Shown here piece by piece: positions 9,255 to 17,232 of a DNA stretch of 64,000 nt; the stretch's first letter is position 1; each line of letters begins with the position of its first letter. The notes below the pieces were generated by a model that was not told the origin of the DNA, ran no database searches, and worked only from the letters and a program-made list of their open reading frames with translations. Both the position numbers and the translations under genes were made by a program. The stretch lies in assembly GCF_035325925.1 (NCBI RefSeq), contig NZ_DAOKZA010000016.1, positions 1 through 64,000 on the forward strand, in the 5' to 3' direction. The DNA is from Calidifontimicrobium sp035325925. Its GTDB lineage: Bacteria > Pseudomonadota > Gammaproteobacteria > Burkholderiales > Burkholderiaceae_C.

Positions 9255-9754
9255 CGACCCTCGCCCTCGACGCCGAAGCGCTGTATCGCGAGCTCGTGCA
9301 CGGCGTGCGCCGGCTGCTCAAGCCCGGTGGCGTGCTGGTGGGCGTGTGGTCCGGCGGCGCGTGGCTGGCCGAGCGGCTGCAGGCCGACCTCGGGCTGCCC
9401 GGCGTGCCCGGCGTCATCAGCAGCTCGCTGCACCGCGACGACTTCGGCCAGCGCGGCATGGCCGCCGGCGCCGACGCGACCAAGCTGCCGTTCGCCGTCG
9501 ACGGCGCGCACATCGTGCTCGTCGACGACGTGCTCTACACGGGGCGCACGATCCGCGCGGTGATCAACGAACTTTTCGACTTCGGCCGCCCCGCGGCCGT
9601 ACAGCTGGCGGTGCTCGTCGACCGCGGCGGGCGCGAGCTGCCGATCGAGGCCGGCGTCGCGGCGGCCAAGGTCGCGTTGCCGGCGTCGCAGAAGCTGGCG
9701 CTGGCGCGCGACCCGGCGGGCCTGTTCACCTTCGCCGTCGAAGCCACCACCTGA
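9251..9754 (+). CDS. pyrR: PyrR-type bifunctional regulator / uracil phosphoribosyltransferase
   Basis: A 167-residue phosphoribosyltransferase-fold protein. The PRPP-binding motif VLVDDVLYTGRT is at residues 89-100, and SSSLHRDDF plus LVDRGGRELPI match PyrR. In Gram-positive bacteria PyrR controls pyr operon attenuation. In beta-proteobacteria the regulatory role is less certain, and uracil phosphoribosyltransferase activity is the safer expectation. It sits directly before pyrB (14-base gap) and overlaps ruvX by four bases. I see no PyrR-binding leader hairpin that I can defend. Confidence 0.93.
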   Translation: MTTLALDAEALYRELVHGVRRLLKPGGVLVGVWSGGAWLAERLQADLGLPGVPGVISSSLHRDDFGQRGMAAGADATKLPFAVDGAHIVLVDDVLYTGRTIRAVINELFDFGRPAAVQLAVLVDRGGRELPIEAGVAAAKVALPASQKLALARDPAGLFTFAVEATT

Positions 9755-9768
9755 CGGGACCTGCCCCG

Positions 9769-10731
9769 ATGCTGTCGCGCCGCAACCCCCAGCTCAACCG
9801 ACACGGCGAGCTGATCCACCTGCTGTCGATCGAGGGGCTGCCGCAGGCGGTGCTCGCGCAGATCCTCGACACCGCGGGCACCTTCCTCAGCGTCAACGAG
9901 CGCGAGGTCAAGAAGGTGCCGCTGCTGCGCGGCAAGAGTGTGTTCAACCTGTTCTTCGAGAACTCCACGCGCACGCGCACCACGTTCGAGATCGCCGCCA
10001 AGCGCCTGTCGGCCGACGTGATCAACCTCGACATCGCGCGCAGCAGCACGGCCAAGGGCGAGAGCCTGCTCGACACGATCGCGAACCTGAGTGCGATGCA
10101 CGCCGACATGTTCGTCGTGCGCCACGCCGAGAGCGGCGCGCCGTACCTGATCGCCGAGCACTGCGCGCCGCACGTGCACGTCGTCAACGCCGGCGACGGG
10201 CGCCACGCGCACCCGACGCAGGGTCTGCTCGACATGTACACGATCCGCCACTTCAAGCGCGACTTCACGAACCTGACGGTCGCGGTGGTCGGCGACATCG
10301 TGCACTCGCGCGTGGCGCGCAGCGACATCCACGCGCTCACGACGCTAGGCGTGCCCGAGATCCGCGCCGTCGGCCCGAAGACGCTGGTGCCGGGCGACCT
10401 GCGCGCGATGGGCGTGCGCGTGTGCCACGACATGGCCGAGGGCGTGCGCGACGCCGACGTCGTCATCATGCTGCGGCTGCAGAACGAGCGCATGAGCGGC
10501 GCGATGCTGCCCAGCGCAGGCGAGTTCTTCAAGCACTACGGCCTCACTGAGGACAAGCTCGCGCTGGCCCGGCCCGACTGCATCGTGATGCACCCCGGGC
10601 CGATCAACCGCGGCGTCGAGATCGACTCGGCGGTGGCCGACGGCAGCCACAGCGTGATCCTGCCGCAGGTGACGTTCGGCATCGCGGTGCGCATGGCGGT
10701 GATGTCGATCATCGCGGGGAATGAGGCGTGA
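9769..10731 (+). CDS. pyrB: Aspartate carbamoyltransferase catalytic chain
   Basis: Condenses carbamoyl phosphate with aspartate, the committed step of pyrimidine synthesis. The 320-residue chain has the carbamoyl-phosphate signature FFENSTRTRTTFE (STRTR at 66-70), SSTAKGESLLDT, the HPTQGLLD segment and the C-terminal HPGPINRGVE. No pyrI regulatory subunit is nearby. Instead the next gene is a dihydroorotase homologue lacking metal ligands, the arrangement known from the pseudomonad-type dodecameric ATCase. Copy B of the dispersed repeat separates the two. Confidence 0.97.
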   Translation: MLSRRNPQLNRHGELIHLLSIEGLPQAVLAQILDTAGTFLSVNEREVKKVPLLRGKSVFNLFFENSTRTRTTFEIAAKRLSADVINLDIARSSTAKGESLLDTIANLSAMHADMFVVRHAESGAPYLIAEHCAPHVHVVNAGDGRHAHPTQGLLDMYTIRHFKRDFTNLTVAVVGDIVHSRVARSDIHALTTLGVPEIRAVGPKTLVPGDLRAMGVRVCHDMAEGVRDADVVIMLRLQNERMSGAMLPSAGEFFKHYGLTEDKLALARPDCIVMHPGPINRGVEIDSAVADGSHSVILPQVTFGIAVRMAVMSIIAGNEA

Positions 10732-10735
10732 TCCA

Positions 10736-10808
10736 CCCCCGAAGCGCCTTCGGCGCCTCCCCCCCGAGGGGGCGCCGCCGGCGGACCGGCGAAGCCGGAT
10801 CCGCGGCG
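10736..10808. repeat. Dispersed palindromic repeat, copy B
   Basis: Intergenic between pyrB and the dihydroorotase-like gene. It is a compact version of copy A: the GCGCC-TTC-GGCGC mini-hairpin, C-run/G-run arms, then the 28-base palindromic block at 10781-10808 identical to 8763-8790. It lacks the 14-bp hairpin insertion. The C-run/G-run arms could fold into a stem-loop in the pyrB-pyrC' transcript. Confidence 0.75.
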
Positions 10809-10869
10809 GCTGCCGGATTCCGCACCAAGGTGCGCGCTATGTCTTGCGTCGCACGCCGGAGTCGATGAC

Positions 10870-12198
10870 ATGAAGATCCTGATCCGCAACGGCCGCGTCG
10901 TCGATCCGGCCACGGGCCGCGACGAGACCGCCGACGTCGCGATCGCCGCCGGGCGCATCACGGCGATCGGCGGCGTGCCGAACGACTTCGAGCCGCAGCG
11001 CGTCATCGACGCCACCGGCCTCGTCGTCGCGCCGGGGCTGGTCGACCTCGCGGCGCGGCTGCGCGAGCCGGGCCACGAGCACGAGGGCATGCTCGAGAGC
11101 GAGCTCGAGGCCGCCGCCGCCGGCGGGGTCACCAGCCTGGTGTGTCCGCCCGACACCGATCCGCCGCTCGACGAGCCGGGACTGGTCGACATGCTCAAGT
11201 TCCGTGCGCGCAAGCTCAGCCTGTGCCGGCTGTTCCCGCTCGGCGCGCTGACGCGTGGACTGGCCGGCGAGGCGCTGACCGAGATGGCCGAGCTGACCGA
11301 GTCGGGCTGTGTCGGCTTTTCGCAGGCCGACGCGCCGGTGCGCGACACGCAGGTGCTGCTGCGTGCGCTGCAGTACGCGGCCACCTTCGACTACACGGTG
11401 TGGCTGCGGCCGCAGGACGCGTGGCTCGGCAAGGGCGTGGCCGCCAGCGGGGCGGTGGCCACCCGCCTGGGCCTGTCGGGCGTGCCGGTGGCCGCCGAGA
11501 CGATCGCGCTGCACACGATCTTCGAACTGGTGCGCGCCACCGGCTGCCGCGTGCACCTGTGCCGGCTGTCGAGCGCGGCGGGCGTCGCCCTCGTGCGCGC
11601 GGCCAAGGCCGAAGGGCTGCCGGTGACGGCCGACGTGAGCATCAACTCGCTGCACCTGACCGACGTCGACATCGGCTTCTTCAACCCGGCGATGCGCCTC
11701 GTGCCGCCGCTGCGCCAGCAGGCGGACCGCGACGCGTTGCGCGCCGCGCTGGCCGACGGCACGATCGATGCGCTGGTGTCGGACCACACGCCGGTCGAGG
11801 GCGACCTGAAGACGCTGCCGTTCGGCGAAGCCGAGCCGGGGGCCACCGGGCTCGAGCTGCTGCTCGGGCTGGCGCTGAAGTGGGGCGCCGACGCGCGGCT
11901 GTCGCTGGCCGACACGCTGGCGCGAGTGACCAGCCACCCGGTGCGCGTGCTCGGCGATGCGCTCGGCTCGCTGGCGTCGAGCGCCGGGCGCCTCGCCGAG
12001 GGCGGCGTCGCCGACGTGTGCGTGTTCGACCCCGAGGCGACCTGGGCGGTGTCGCCGCAGGCGCTGGCCAGCCAGGGCAAGCACACGCCGTTCGCGTTCG
12101 CGTCGACGGGCACCGCGCTGACCGGCGTCGTCGTGGCGACGCTGGTCGCCGGCACGGTGGCGTTCGAGACCCAGGCGCACGCCGCGCTGGCACGATGA
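10870..12198 (+). CDS. pyrX: Dihydroorotase-like protein, probably catalytically inactive (PyrC'/PyrX)
   Basis: A 442-residue amidohydrolase-fold protein, colinear with dihydroorotase (MKILIRNGRVVDPATG, the LREPG segment, SDHTPVE, GGVADVCVFDPE). The metal-binding D-x-H-x-H motif is destroyed: residues 59-64 read D-L-A-A-R-L, so His61 and His63 are Ala and Arg. The lysine region near the middle (GCVGFSQ) also departs from active enzymes. In pseudomonads an inactive homologue encoded after pyrB is a structural partner of aspartate carbamoyltransferase; this is the likely role here. A true pyrC must then lie elsewhere. It is less likely to be an active enzyme with altered ligands. Confidence 0.9.
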   Translation: MKILIRNGRVVDPATGRDETADVAIAAGRITAIGGVPNDFEPQRVIDATGLVVAPGLVDLAARLREPGHEHEGMLESELEAAAAGGVTSLVCPPDTDPPLDEPGLVDMLKFRARKLSLCRLFPLGALTRGLAGEALTEMAELTESGCVGFSQADAPVRDTQVLLRALQYAATFDYTVWLRPQDAWLGKGVAASGAVATRLGLSGVPVAAETIALHTIFELVRATGCRVHLCRLSSAAGVALVRAAKAEGLPVTADVSINSLHLTDVDIGFFNPAMRLVPPLRQQADRDALRAALADGTIDALVSDHTPVEGDLKTLPFGEAEPGATGLELLLGLALKWGADARLSLADTLARVTSHPVRVLGDALGSLASSAGRLAEGGVADVCVFDPEATWAVSPQALASQGKHTPFAFASTGTALTGVVVATLVAGTVAFETQAHAALAR

Positions 12199-12232
12199 GG
12201 CCCCTGCGGCGGCCGCGCGCCGTGGGCGGACG

Positions 12233-12997
12233 ATGACGTCGGGCCGGCGGCTGCGCGCCGTCTGGCGCCTCGGGCGTGCCGTCGTCCACGGGCTGCGCGG
12301 GCTGGCCATCGTGCTGCTGCGCTTCCCGTCGCTCGACGCCGCCGCACGCCACGCGCGCATCGCGTGGTGGGCGCGCGGGATGCTGCGCGCGCTGGGCCTG
12401 CGGCTCGACGCGCAAGGCACGTTCAGACCGGCGGCGAAGCTGGTCGTCGCGAACCATGTCTCGTGGCTCGACATCATGGCGATCCACGCCGTGTGCCCGC
12501 AGGCGCGCTTCGTCTCGAAGGCCGACGTGCGGCACTGGCCGCTGGTCAGCCGCCTGGTCGACGCGGCCGGCACGCTGTACCTCGAGCGCGACAAGCGCCG
12601 CGACGCGCTGCGCGTCGTGCACCGGATGGCCGAGGCGCTGGCCGCCGGACAGACCGTGGCCGTGTTCCCCGAGGGCACGACGAGTGACGGCCGCGGTCTG
12701 CTGCCGTTCCACGCCAACCTGCTGCAGGCCGCAATCGCGACGTCGACGCCGGTGCAGCCGGTCGCGTTGCGCTACGCCGACGCGACGCAGGCGGTCAGCG
12801 CGGCGGCCGAGTTCACCGGCGACACCACGCTGGCGCGCAGCCTGTGGCGGCTGGCGTGCGGTGACGGCCTGACGGTGCGCGTGCGCGTGCTGCCGGCGAT
12901 GGGCAGCGCGCACGCCGACCGCCGGGCACTGGCCGAAACTGTGCGACAGTCGATCGCCGAGGCTCTTGACGCCCTGCCCGACGCACCGACCCGATGA
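12233..12997 (+). CDS. plsC: 1-acyl-sn-glycerol-3-phosphate acyltransferase family protein
   Basis: Membrane-associated lysophospholipid acyltransferase, probably making phosphatidic acid from lysophosphatidic acid. The 254-residue product has the HX4D catalytic motif (NHVSWLD, His75 and Asp80), the glycerol-phosphate-binding FPEGTTS at 145-151 and an N-terminal hydrophobic stretch near 20-30. The stop overlaps the next start (ATGA at 12994). Several plsC-like paralogues are usual in this group, so substrate preference is open; an ornithine-lipid acyltransferase cannot be excluded. Confidence 0.88.
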   Translation: MTSGRRLRAVWRLGRAVVHGLRGLAIVLLRFPSLDAAARHARIAWWARGMLRALGLRLDAQGTFRPAAKLVVANHVSWLDIMAIHAVCPQARFVSKADVRHWPLVSRLVDAAGTLYLERDKRRDALRVVHRMAEALAAGQTVAVFPEGTTSDGRGLLPFHANLLQAAIATSTPVQPVALRYADATQAVSAAAEFTGDTTLARSLWRLACGDGLTVRVRVLPAMGSAHADRRALAETVRQSIAEALDALPDAPTR

Positions 12998-14556
12998 CCG
13001 TCGCCACCTTGCGCCTGCGCCGCGTGGGCATCGACACGTTCCGCGAGAACGTGGCCTACCTGCACCGCGACTGCCCGGTGGTGCGCGCCGCCGGGTTCCA
13101 GGCGCTGTCGAAGGTGCAGGTGCAGGCCAACGGCCGCAGCATCCTCGCGGTGCTCAACGTCGTCGACGACGCGCGGCTGGTCGAGGTCTGCGAGCTCGGT
13201 CTGAGCGAGGAGGCGTTCGCGCGCATCGGCGTGGCCGACGGCCACGAGGCGTCGATCACGCACGCCGAGCCGCCGCGCTCGATCGCCGCGCTGCACCGCA
13301 AGATCGACGGCGAGCGACTCGGGCGCGACGACCTGCACGCGATCATCGCCGACATCGCACAGGCGCGGTACTCGAAGGTCGAGCTCGCGGCGTTCGTCGT
13401 CGCGACCAACCAGTTCGAACTCGACCGCGACGAGGTGCTGCACCTGACCGAGGCGATGATCGCCGCCGGCCGGCGGCTCGACTGGCACCACGAGGTCGGG
13501 GGCGGGCCGGTGGTCGACAAGCACTGCATCGGCGGCATTCCCGGCAACCGCACGTCGATGCTGGTGGTGCCGATCGTCGCCGCGCACGGCATGTTGTGTC
13601 CGAAGACCTCGTCGCGCGCGATCACGTCGCCGGCCGGCACCGCCGACACGATGGACGTGCTCGCCGAGGTGGCGCTGCCGTTCGAGCGGCTGGTGGCCAT
13701 CGTGCGCGAGACGCGCGGCTGCCTGGCCTGGGGCGGCACCGCCGAGCTGAGCCCGGCCGACGACATTCTGATCTCGGTCGAGCGGCCGCTGGCGATCGAC
13801 TCGCCGGGGCAGATGGTGGCGTCGATCCTCTCGAAGAAGATCGCCGCCGGCTCGACGCACCTGGTGCTCGACATCCCGGTGGGCCCGAGCGCCAAGGTGC
13901 GCTCGATGCCCGACGCGCAGCGGCTGAAGAAGCTGTTCGAGTACGTCGCCACGCGGCTCGGCCTGCAGCTCGACGCGGTGATCACCGACGGGCGCCAGCC
14001 GATCGGGTGCGGCGTCGGCCCGGTGCTCGAGGTGCGCGACGTGATGCGCGTGCTCGAGAACCACCCCGAAGCGCCGTCGGACCTGCGCCAGAAGGCGCTG
14101 CGGCTGGCCGGGCGCGTGATCGAGTTCGACCCCGACGTTCGCGGCGGTGACGGTTTCCGCATCGCGCGCGACATCCTCGACTCGGGGCGCGCGCTGGCGC
14201 GCATGAACGCGATCATCGACGCGCAGGGCCGGCGCCCCGGCCCGCTGCCGCCGCCGGCATCGCTGACGCACGAGGTGCGTGCCGAGCTTGACGGCGTGGT
14301 CACCGCGATCGACAACCTGCGCATCGCGCGCATCGCGCGGCTGGCCGGCGCACCGCAGGTGGCCGAGGCGGGCATCGACCTGCTGAAGAAGCTCGGCGAC
14401 CCCGTGGCGCGTGGCGACGTGCTGTACCGCATCCACGCGCGCTTCGAGGCGGACCACACGTTCGCGCGCGGGCTGGCGACGCGCGACGGCGGCTACCGCG
14501 TCGGCGAGGCGGCCGACCTGCCGCGCGAGTTCGCCGCCGGCGGGGCGACGCCGTGA
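12994..14556 (+). CDS. Thymidine phosphorylase family protein, AMP/NMP phosphorylase type
   Basis: A phosphorylase that splits a nucleoside or nucleotide with phosphate. At 520 residues it is about 80 longer than DeoA; the extra N-terminal domain and overall length match archaeal-type AMP phosphorylases, which release ribose-1,5-bisphosphate from AMP/CMP/UMP. Seen in the sequence: DKHCIGGIPGNRTSM, TSSRAITSPAGTADTMD (the family signature), SKKIAAGSTHLVLDIPVG and GRQPIGCGVGPVLEVRDV. It overlaps both neighbours by four bases and precedes a PRPP synthase homologue, suggesting a nucleotide-salvage route to phosphoribosyl compounds. The nucleotide versus nucleoside preference is inferred from length and context only. 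Confidence 0.87.
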   Translation: MTVATLRLRRVGIDTFRENVAYLHRDCPVVRAAGFQALSKVQVQANGRSILAVLNVVDDARLVEVCELGLSEEAFARIGVADGHEASITHAEPPRSIAALHRKIDGERLGRDDLHAIIADIAQARYSKVELAAFVVATNQFELDRDEVLHLTEAMIAAGRRLDWHHEVGGGPVVDKHCIGGIPGNRTSMLVVPIVAAHGMLCPKTSSRAITSPAGTADTMDVLAEVALPFERLVAIVRETRGCLAWGGTAELSPADDILISVERPLAIDSPGQMVASILSKKIAAGSTHLVLDIPVGPSAKVRSMPDAQRLKKLFEYVATRLGLQLDAVITDGRQPIGCGVGPVLEVRDVMRVLENHPEAPSDLRQKALRLAGRVIEFDPDVRGGDGFRIARDILDSGRALARMNAIIDAQGRRPGPLPPPASLTHEVRAELDGVVTAIDNLRIARIARLAGAPQVAEAGIDLLKKLGDPVARGDVLYRIHARFEADHTFARGLATRDGGYRVGEAADLPREFAAGGATP

Positions 14557-15443
14557 CCGCGGCACCGACCATGCTGCTGGCCTTCGACGACGAGTCCGTG
14601 CTCGCGTCGCGGCTCGGCGCGGCGCTGGGCGTCGAGCCGCGCACGATCGATCGCCACCGCTTCCCCGACGGCGAGACGCGGCTGACGCTGCCGCCGTCGC
14701 TGCCGGCGCGTGTCGTCGTGTTGCGCGGGCTGCAGCAGCCCAACGACAAGCTGACCGAGCTGCTGCTTGCCGCGCTCGGCGCGCGCGAGCTGGGCGCGCG
14801 GCACCTGACGCTGATCGCGCCGTACCTGGCCTACATGCGCCAGGACATCGCGTTCCGGCCCGGCGAGGTGGTCAGCCAGCGCCACCTCGGTGCGCTGCTC
14901 GCGTCGGCCTTCGACGCCGTCGTCACCATCGACCCGCACCTGCACCGCGTCGCGTCGATCGACGAGGTGGTGCCGGGCCGGCGCGCGCTGGCGCTGTCGG
15001 CGGCACCGCTGCTCGGCGACTGGATCGCCGCGCAGCTCGGCCAGCCGGTGCTGATCGGGCCCGACGAGGAGGCGGCGCAGTGGGTGCAGGCCGCCGCGCG
15101 CGCGCATGGCCTGGCCGCCGGCGTCGGGCGCAAGGTGCGGCGCGGCGACCGCGACGTGGTCGTCGAGTGGCCATCGATCGACGTCGCCGGCCGTGCCGTC
15201 GTGCTGCTCGACGACGTCGCGAGCACCGGCCGCACGCTGGGGGTCGCCGCGCGCGAGGCCTTGGCACGCGGCGCGGCCAGCGTCGACGTGGCGGTCACGC
15301 ACGCGCTGTTCGTCGGCGACGCGCTGGCGTCGCTGCGCGCCGCCGGCGTGCGCCAGGTCTGGAGTACCGACGCGGTGCCGCACGCGAGCAACGTCGTGTC
15401 GGTGGCGCCGCTGATCGCGGCGGCGCTGGCCTGCGTGGCCTGA
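14553..15443 (+). CDS. Ribose-phosphate pyrophosphokinase homologue (short, archaeal-like)
   Basis: PRPP synthase family, 296 residues, shorter than the classical bacterial Prs (about 315) and closer to archaeal enzymes. It has RFPDGETRL, PYLAYMRQDIAFRPGEVVSQR, TIDPHLHR, a basic catalytic-loop candidate GRKVRRGDRD, and the ribose-phosphate loop LLDDVASTGRTL. The last has STGRT in place of the IDTAGT of housekeeping Prs. The GTG start at 14553 overlaps the phosphorylase stop; ATG 14571 is an alternative. A housekeeping prs presumably exists elsewhere. Together with the upstream phosphorylase it may recycle ribose phosphates to PRPP; this is inference. Confidence 0.88.
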   Translation: MTAAPTMLLAFDDESVLASRLGAALGVEPRTIDRHRFPDGETRLTLPPSLPARVVVLRGLQQPNDKLTELLLAALGARELGARHLTLIAPYLAYMRQDIAFRPGEVVSQRHLGALLASAFDAVVTIDPHLHRVASIDEVVPGRRALALSAAPLLGDWIAAQLGQPVLIGPDEEAAQWVQAAARAHGLAAGVGRKVRRGDRDVVVEWPSIDVAGRAVVLLDDVASTGRTLGVAAREALARGAASVDVAVTHALFVGDALASLRAAGVRQVWSTDAVPHASNVVSVAPLIAAALACVA

Positions 15444-15447
15444 GCGC

Positions 15448-15475
15448 CGCGGCCGGGCGGTCCCGCCCGGCCGCG
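15448..15475. terminator. Strong GC hairpin between convergent genes
   Basis: A 13-base perfect inverted repeat (15448-15460 and 15463-15475) lies four bases after the PRPP synthase stop and upstream of the convergent gpmA 3' end. There is no T-run on either strand, so intrinsic termination is not assured; it may act bidirectionally with Rho or as a 3'-end stabiliser. Confidence 0.45.
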
Positions 15476-15557
15476 CCAGGCGGCGCCCCGACGCCACCGT
15501 CAGGGTGCTACGCGGCCCGTGGGGGATGCACCGCAGGCGCTGCGGGGGTGGTTCGGT

Positions 15558-16301
15558 TCACGCCTTGCCCTGCGCGGCCACCGCGGCGGCGGCCTTCGCC
15601 GCTGCCTCGGGGTCGCCGAGGTAGTAGCTCCTGATCGGCTTCAGGTCGGCGTCGAGTTCGTAGACGAGCGGAATGCCGTTGGGGATGTTCAGCGCGACGA
15701 TCTCGGCGTCGCCGATGCCGTCGAGGTACTTCACCAGCGCGCGCATGCTGTTGCCGTGCGCGGCGATCAGCACGCGCTGGCCCGAGCGGATCGCCGGCGC
15801 CAGGCGCTCGTTCCAGCAGGGGATCACGCGCGCGACGGTGTCCTTCAGGCACTCGGTCGGCGGGATCTGCCCCGGCGCGAGCTTTGCGTAGCGCGGGTCG
15901 TCGCGCTGGCCGCGCGGGTCGTCGGCGGCCAGCGGCGGCGGCGGCACGTCGTAGCTGCGTCGCCACACCAGCACCTGCTCGTCGCCGTACTGGCGCGCCG
16001 TCTCGGCCTTGTTCATCCCCTGCAGGGCGCCGTAGTGGCGTTCGTTCAGGCGCCAGTCGTTGACGATGGGCAGCCAGGTGCGGTCGAGTTCGTCGAGCGC
16101 GTGCCACAGCGTCCAGATCGCCCGCTTGAGCACCGAGGTGTAGGCGACGTCGAAGTCGAAGCCCGCCTCGCGCAGCAGCCGCCCCGACTCGCGCGCCTGC
16201 GCCACGCCGGTGTCGGTGAGTGGCACGTCGGTCCAGCCGGTGAAGCGGTTGTCGCGGTTCCAGGTGGACTCGCCGTGGCGGATCATCACGAGCTTGTACA
16301 T
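15558..16301 (-). CDS. gpmA: 2,3-bisphosphoglycerate-dependent phosphoglycerate mutase
   Basis: Glycolytic/gluconeogenic enzyme interconverting 3- and 2-phosphoglycerate. The 247-residue length fits the dPGM family exactly. The phosphohistidine motif LVMIRHGESTWN (His9), RFTGWTDVPLT, SVLKRAIWT, ERHYGALQGMNK and the second histidine in IAAHGNSMRA are all present. ATG 16301 was chosen because it gives the canonical N-terminus; the frame stays open further upstream but would overlap the divergent rhodanese gene. Convergent with the PRPP synthase gene. Confidence 0.97.
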   Translation of the reverse strand: MYKLVMIRHGESTWNRDNRFTGWTDVPLTDTGVAQARESGRLLREAGFDFDVAYTSVLKRAIWTLWHALDELDRTWLPIVNDWRLNERHYGALQGMNKAETARQYGDEQVLVWRRSYDVPPPPLAADDPRGQRDDPRYAKLAPGQIPPTECLKDTVARVIPCWNERLAPAIRSGQRVLIAAHGNSMRALVKYLDGIGDAEIVALNIPNGIPLVYELDADLKPIRSYYLGDPEAAAKAAAAVAAQGKA

Positions 16302-16334
16302 GGCGGGTGGGTGCAGCGGCGAAGCAGGCGATTC

Positions 16335-16340
16335 TAGAAT
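16335..16340 (+). promoter_or_regulatory. Candidate -10 box for rhodanese gene
   Basis: TAGAAT lies 31 bases before the GTG at 16372. Its last two bases form part of the in-frame ATG at 16339, which argues that this ATG is not the translation start. Confidence 0.4.
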
Positions 16341-16371
16341 GCGCGCCTTCGTCGAACCGAGGCCCCCGCCC

Positions 16372-16779
16372 GTGGACTTCCTGCTGCAGAACTGGTTGCT
16401 GATCCTCGTCGCCGTCGTGTCCGGCGGCATGTTGCTGTGGCCGATGATCGGCGGCGGCGGCCCCGGCGCGGTCAGCGTCGGCGAGGCAGTGCAGCTGATC
16501 AACCGCGAGAAGGCGGTGCTGATCGACGTGTGCGAGCCGGCCGAGTACGCGGCCGGCCACGCCGCCGGCGCGCGCAGCGTGCCGCTGGGCACGCTTGAGT
16601 CGAGCAAGGCGCTGCCGTCGAATAAGGCGCTGCCGGTGGTCGTCGTCTGCCAGAGCGGCGCGCGCGCGTCGCGCGCGGCCGGCGCGCTGCGCAAGCTCGG
16701 CTACGCCAACGCGCGCGTGCTCTCGGGCGGCATGCGCGCCTGGCGCGAAGCCAACATGCCGGTCGAGAAATCGGCCTGA
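16372..16779 (+). CDS. Membrane-anchored rhodanese-like protein
   Basis: A 135-residue single-domain rhodanese (sulfurtransferase fold) with an N-terminal transmembrane anchor at residues 8-27 (WLLILVAVVSGG...). The active-site cysteine is Cys93 in VVVCQSGARAS. GTG 16372 is chosen over ATG 16339 because a GAGG ribosome site (16359-16362) sits 9 bases upstream, the resulting VDFLLQNW start is the usual N-terminus of this beta-proteobacterial family, and a -10-like box overlaps the ATG. It precedes grxC and secB, a common order in Burkholderiales, hinting at a redox or sulfur role; the substrate is unknown. Confidence 0.88.
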   Translation: MDFLLQNWLLILVAVVSGGMLLWPMIGGGGPGAVSVGEAVQLINREKAVLIDVCEPAEYAAGHAAGARSVPLGTLESSKALPSNKALPVVVVCQSGARASRAAGALRKLGYANARVLSGGMRAWREANMPVEKSA

Positions 16780-16873
16780 GCGTGCGCCGATACCGCGCGG
16801 GGTTATCGCGTCGCGGCGACAATGCGGCCGTCGCGCCGCGTGTGGCGGCGCTGTCGACCTGACGAGCAACGCG

Positions 16874-17134
16874 ATGAAACCGGTGAAGATGTACTCGACG
16901 CAATACTGCCCGTACTGCGACCGCGCCAAGCGCCTGCTGCGCGAGCGCGGCGTCGCGCAGATCGACGAGGTGCGCGTCGACCTGCATCCGCAGGAGCGTG
17001 CGCTGATGATCGAGCGCACCGGCCAGCGCACGGTGCCGCAGATCTTCATTGGCGACACGCACGTCGGCGGGTGCGACGACCTGTACGCACTCGACCGGCG
17101 CGGTGGCCTGCTGCCGCTGCTGCACGGCACCTGA
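16874..17134 (+). CDS. grxC: Glutaredoxin 3
   Basis: An 86-residue monothiol/dithiol exchange protein that uses glutathione to reduce disulfides in the cytoplasm. The dithiol site is C12-P-Y-C15, followed by the GSH-binding TVPQIFIGDTHVGGCDDLYAL segment with the cis-proline. Length is typical of GrxC. ATG 16874 gives the family N-terminus MKPVKMYST. Located 94 bases after the rhodanese gene and 114 before secB. Confidence 0.96.
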   Translation: MKPVKMYSTQYCPYCDRAKRLLRERGVAQIDEVRVDLHPQERALMIERTGQRTVPQIFIGDTHVGGCDDLYALDRRGGLLPLLHGT

Positions 17135-17210
17135 TCCGGTGCGCACCGCGGTGCGAGGGCCGGCGCGCGCGCCGGCCGCGCGGCATGGCTCGGCGATAAT
17201 CGGCGCCACA

Positions 17211-17232
17211 GCCCGCAGCCTCGCGGGCTTTG
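17211..17232 (+). terminator. Hairpin with short T-rich tail upstream of secB
   Basis: GCCCGC (17211-17216), a 6-base loop, GCGGGC (17223-17228), then TTTGTT. It could end the grxC transcript. Because a GATAAT (17195-17200) lies just upstream, it could instead sit in the secB leader and act as an attenuator. The stem is short, so this is tentative. Confidence 0.4.

Noticed and set aside
16339..16371. ATG 16339 as start of the rhodanese gene
   Set aside because: It overlaps a TAGAAT -10-like box and lacks a ribosome site, whereas GTG 16372 has GAGG nine bases upstream and gives the usual family N-terminus.
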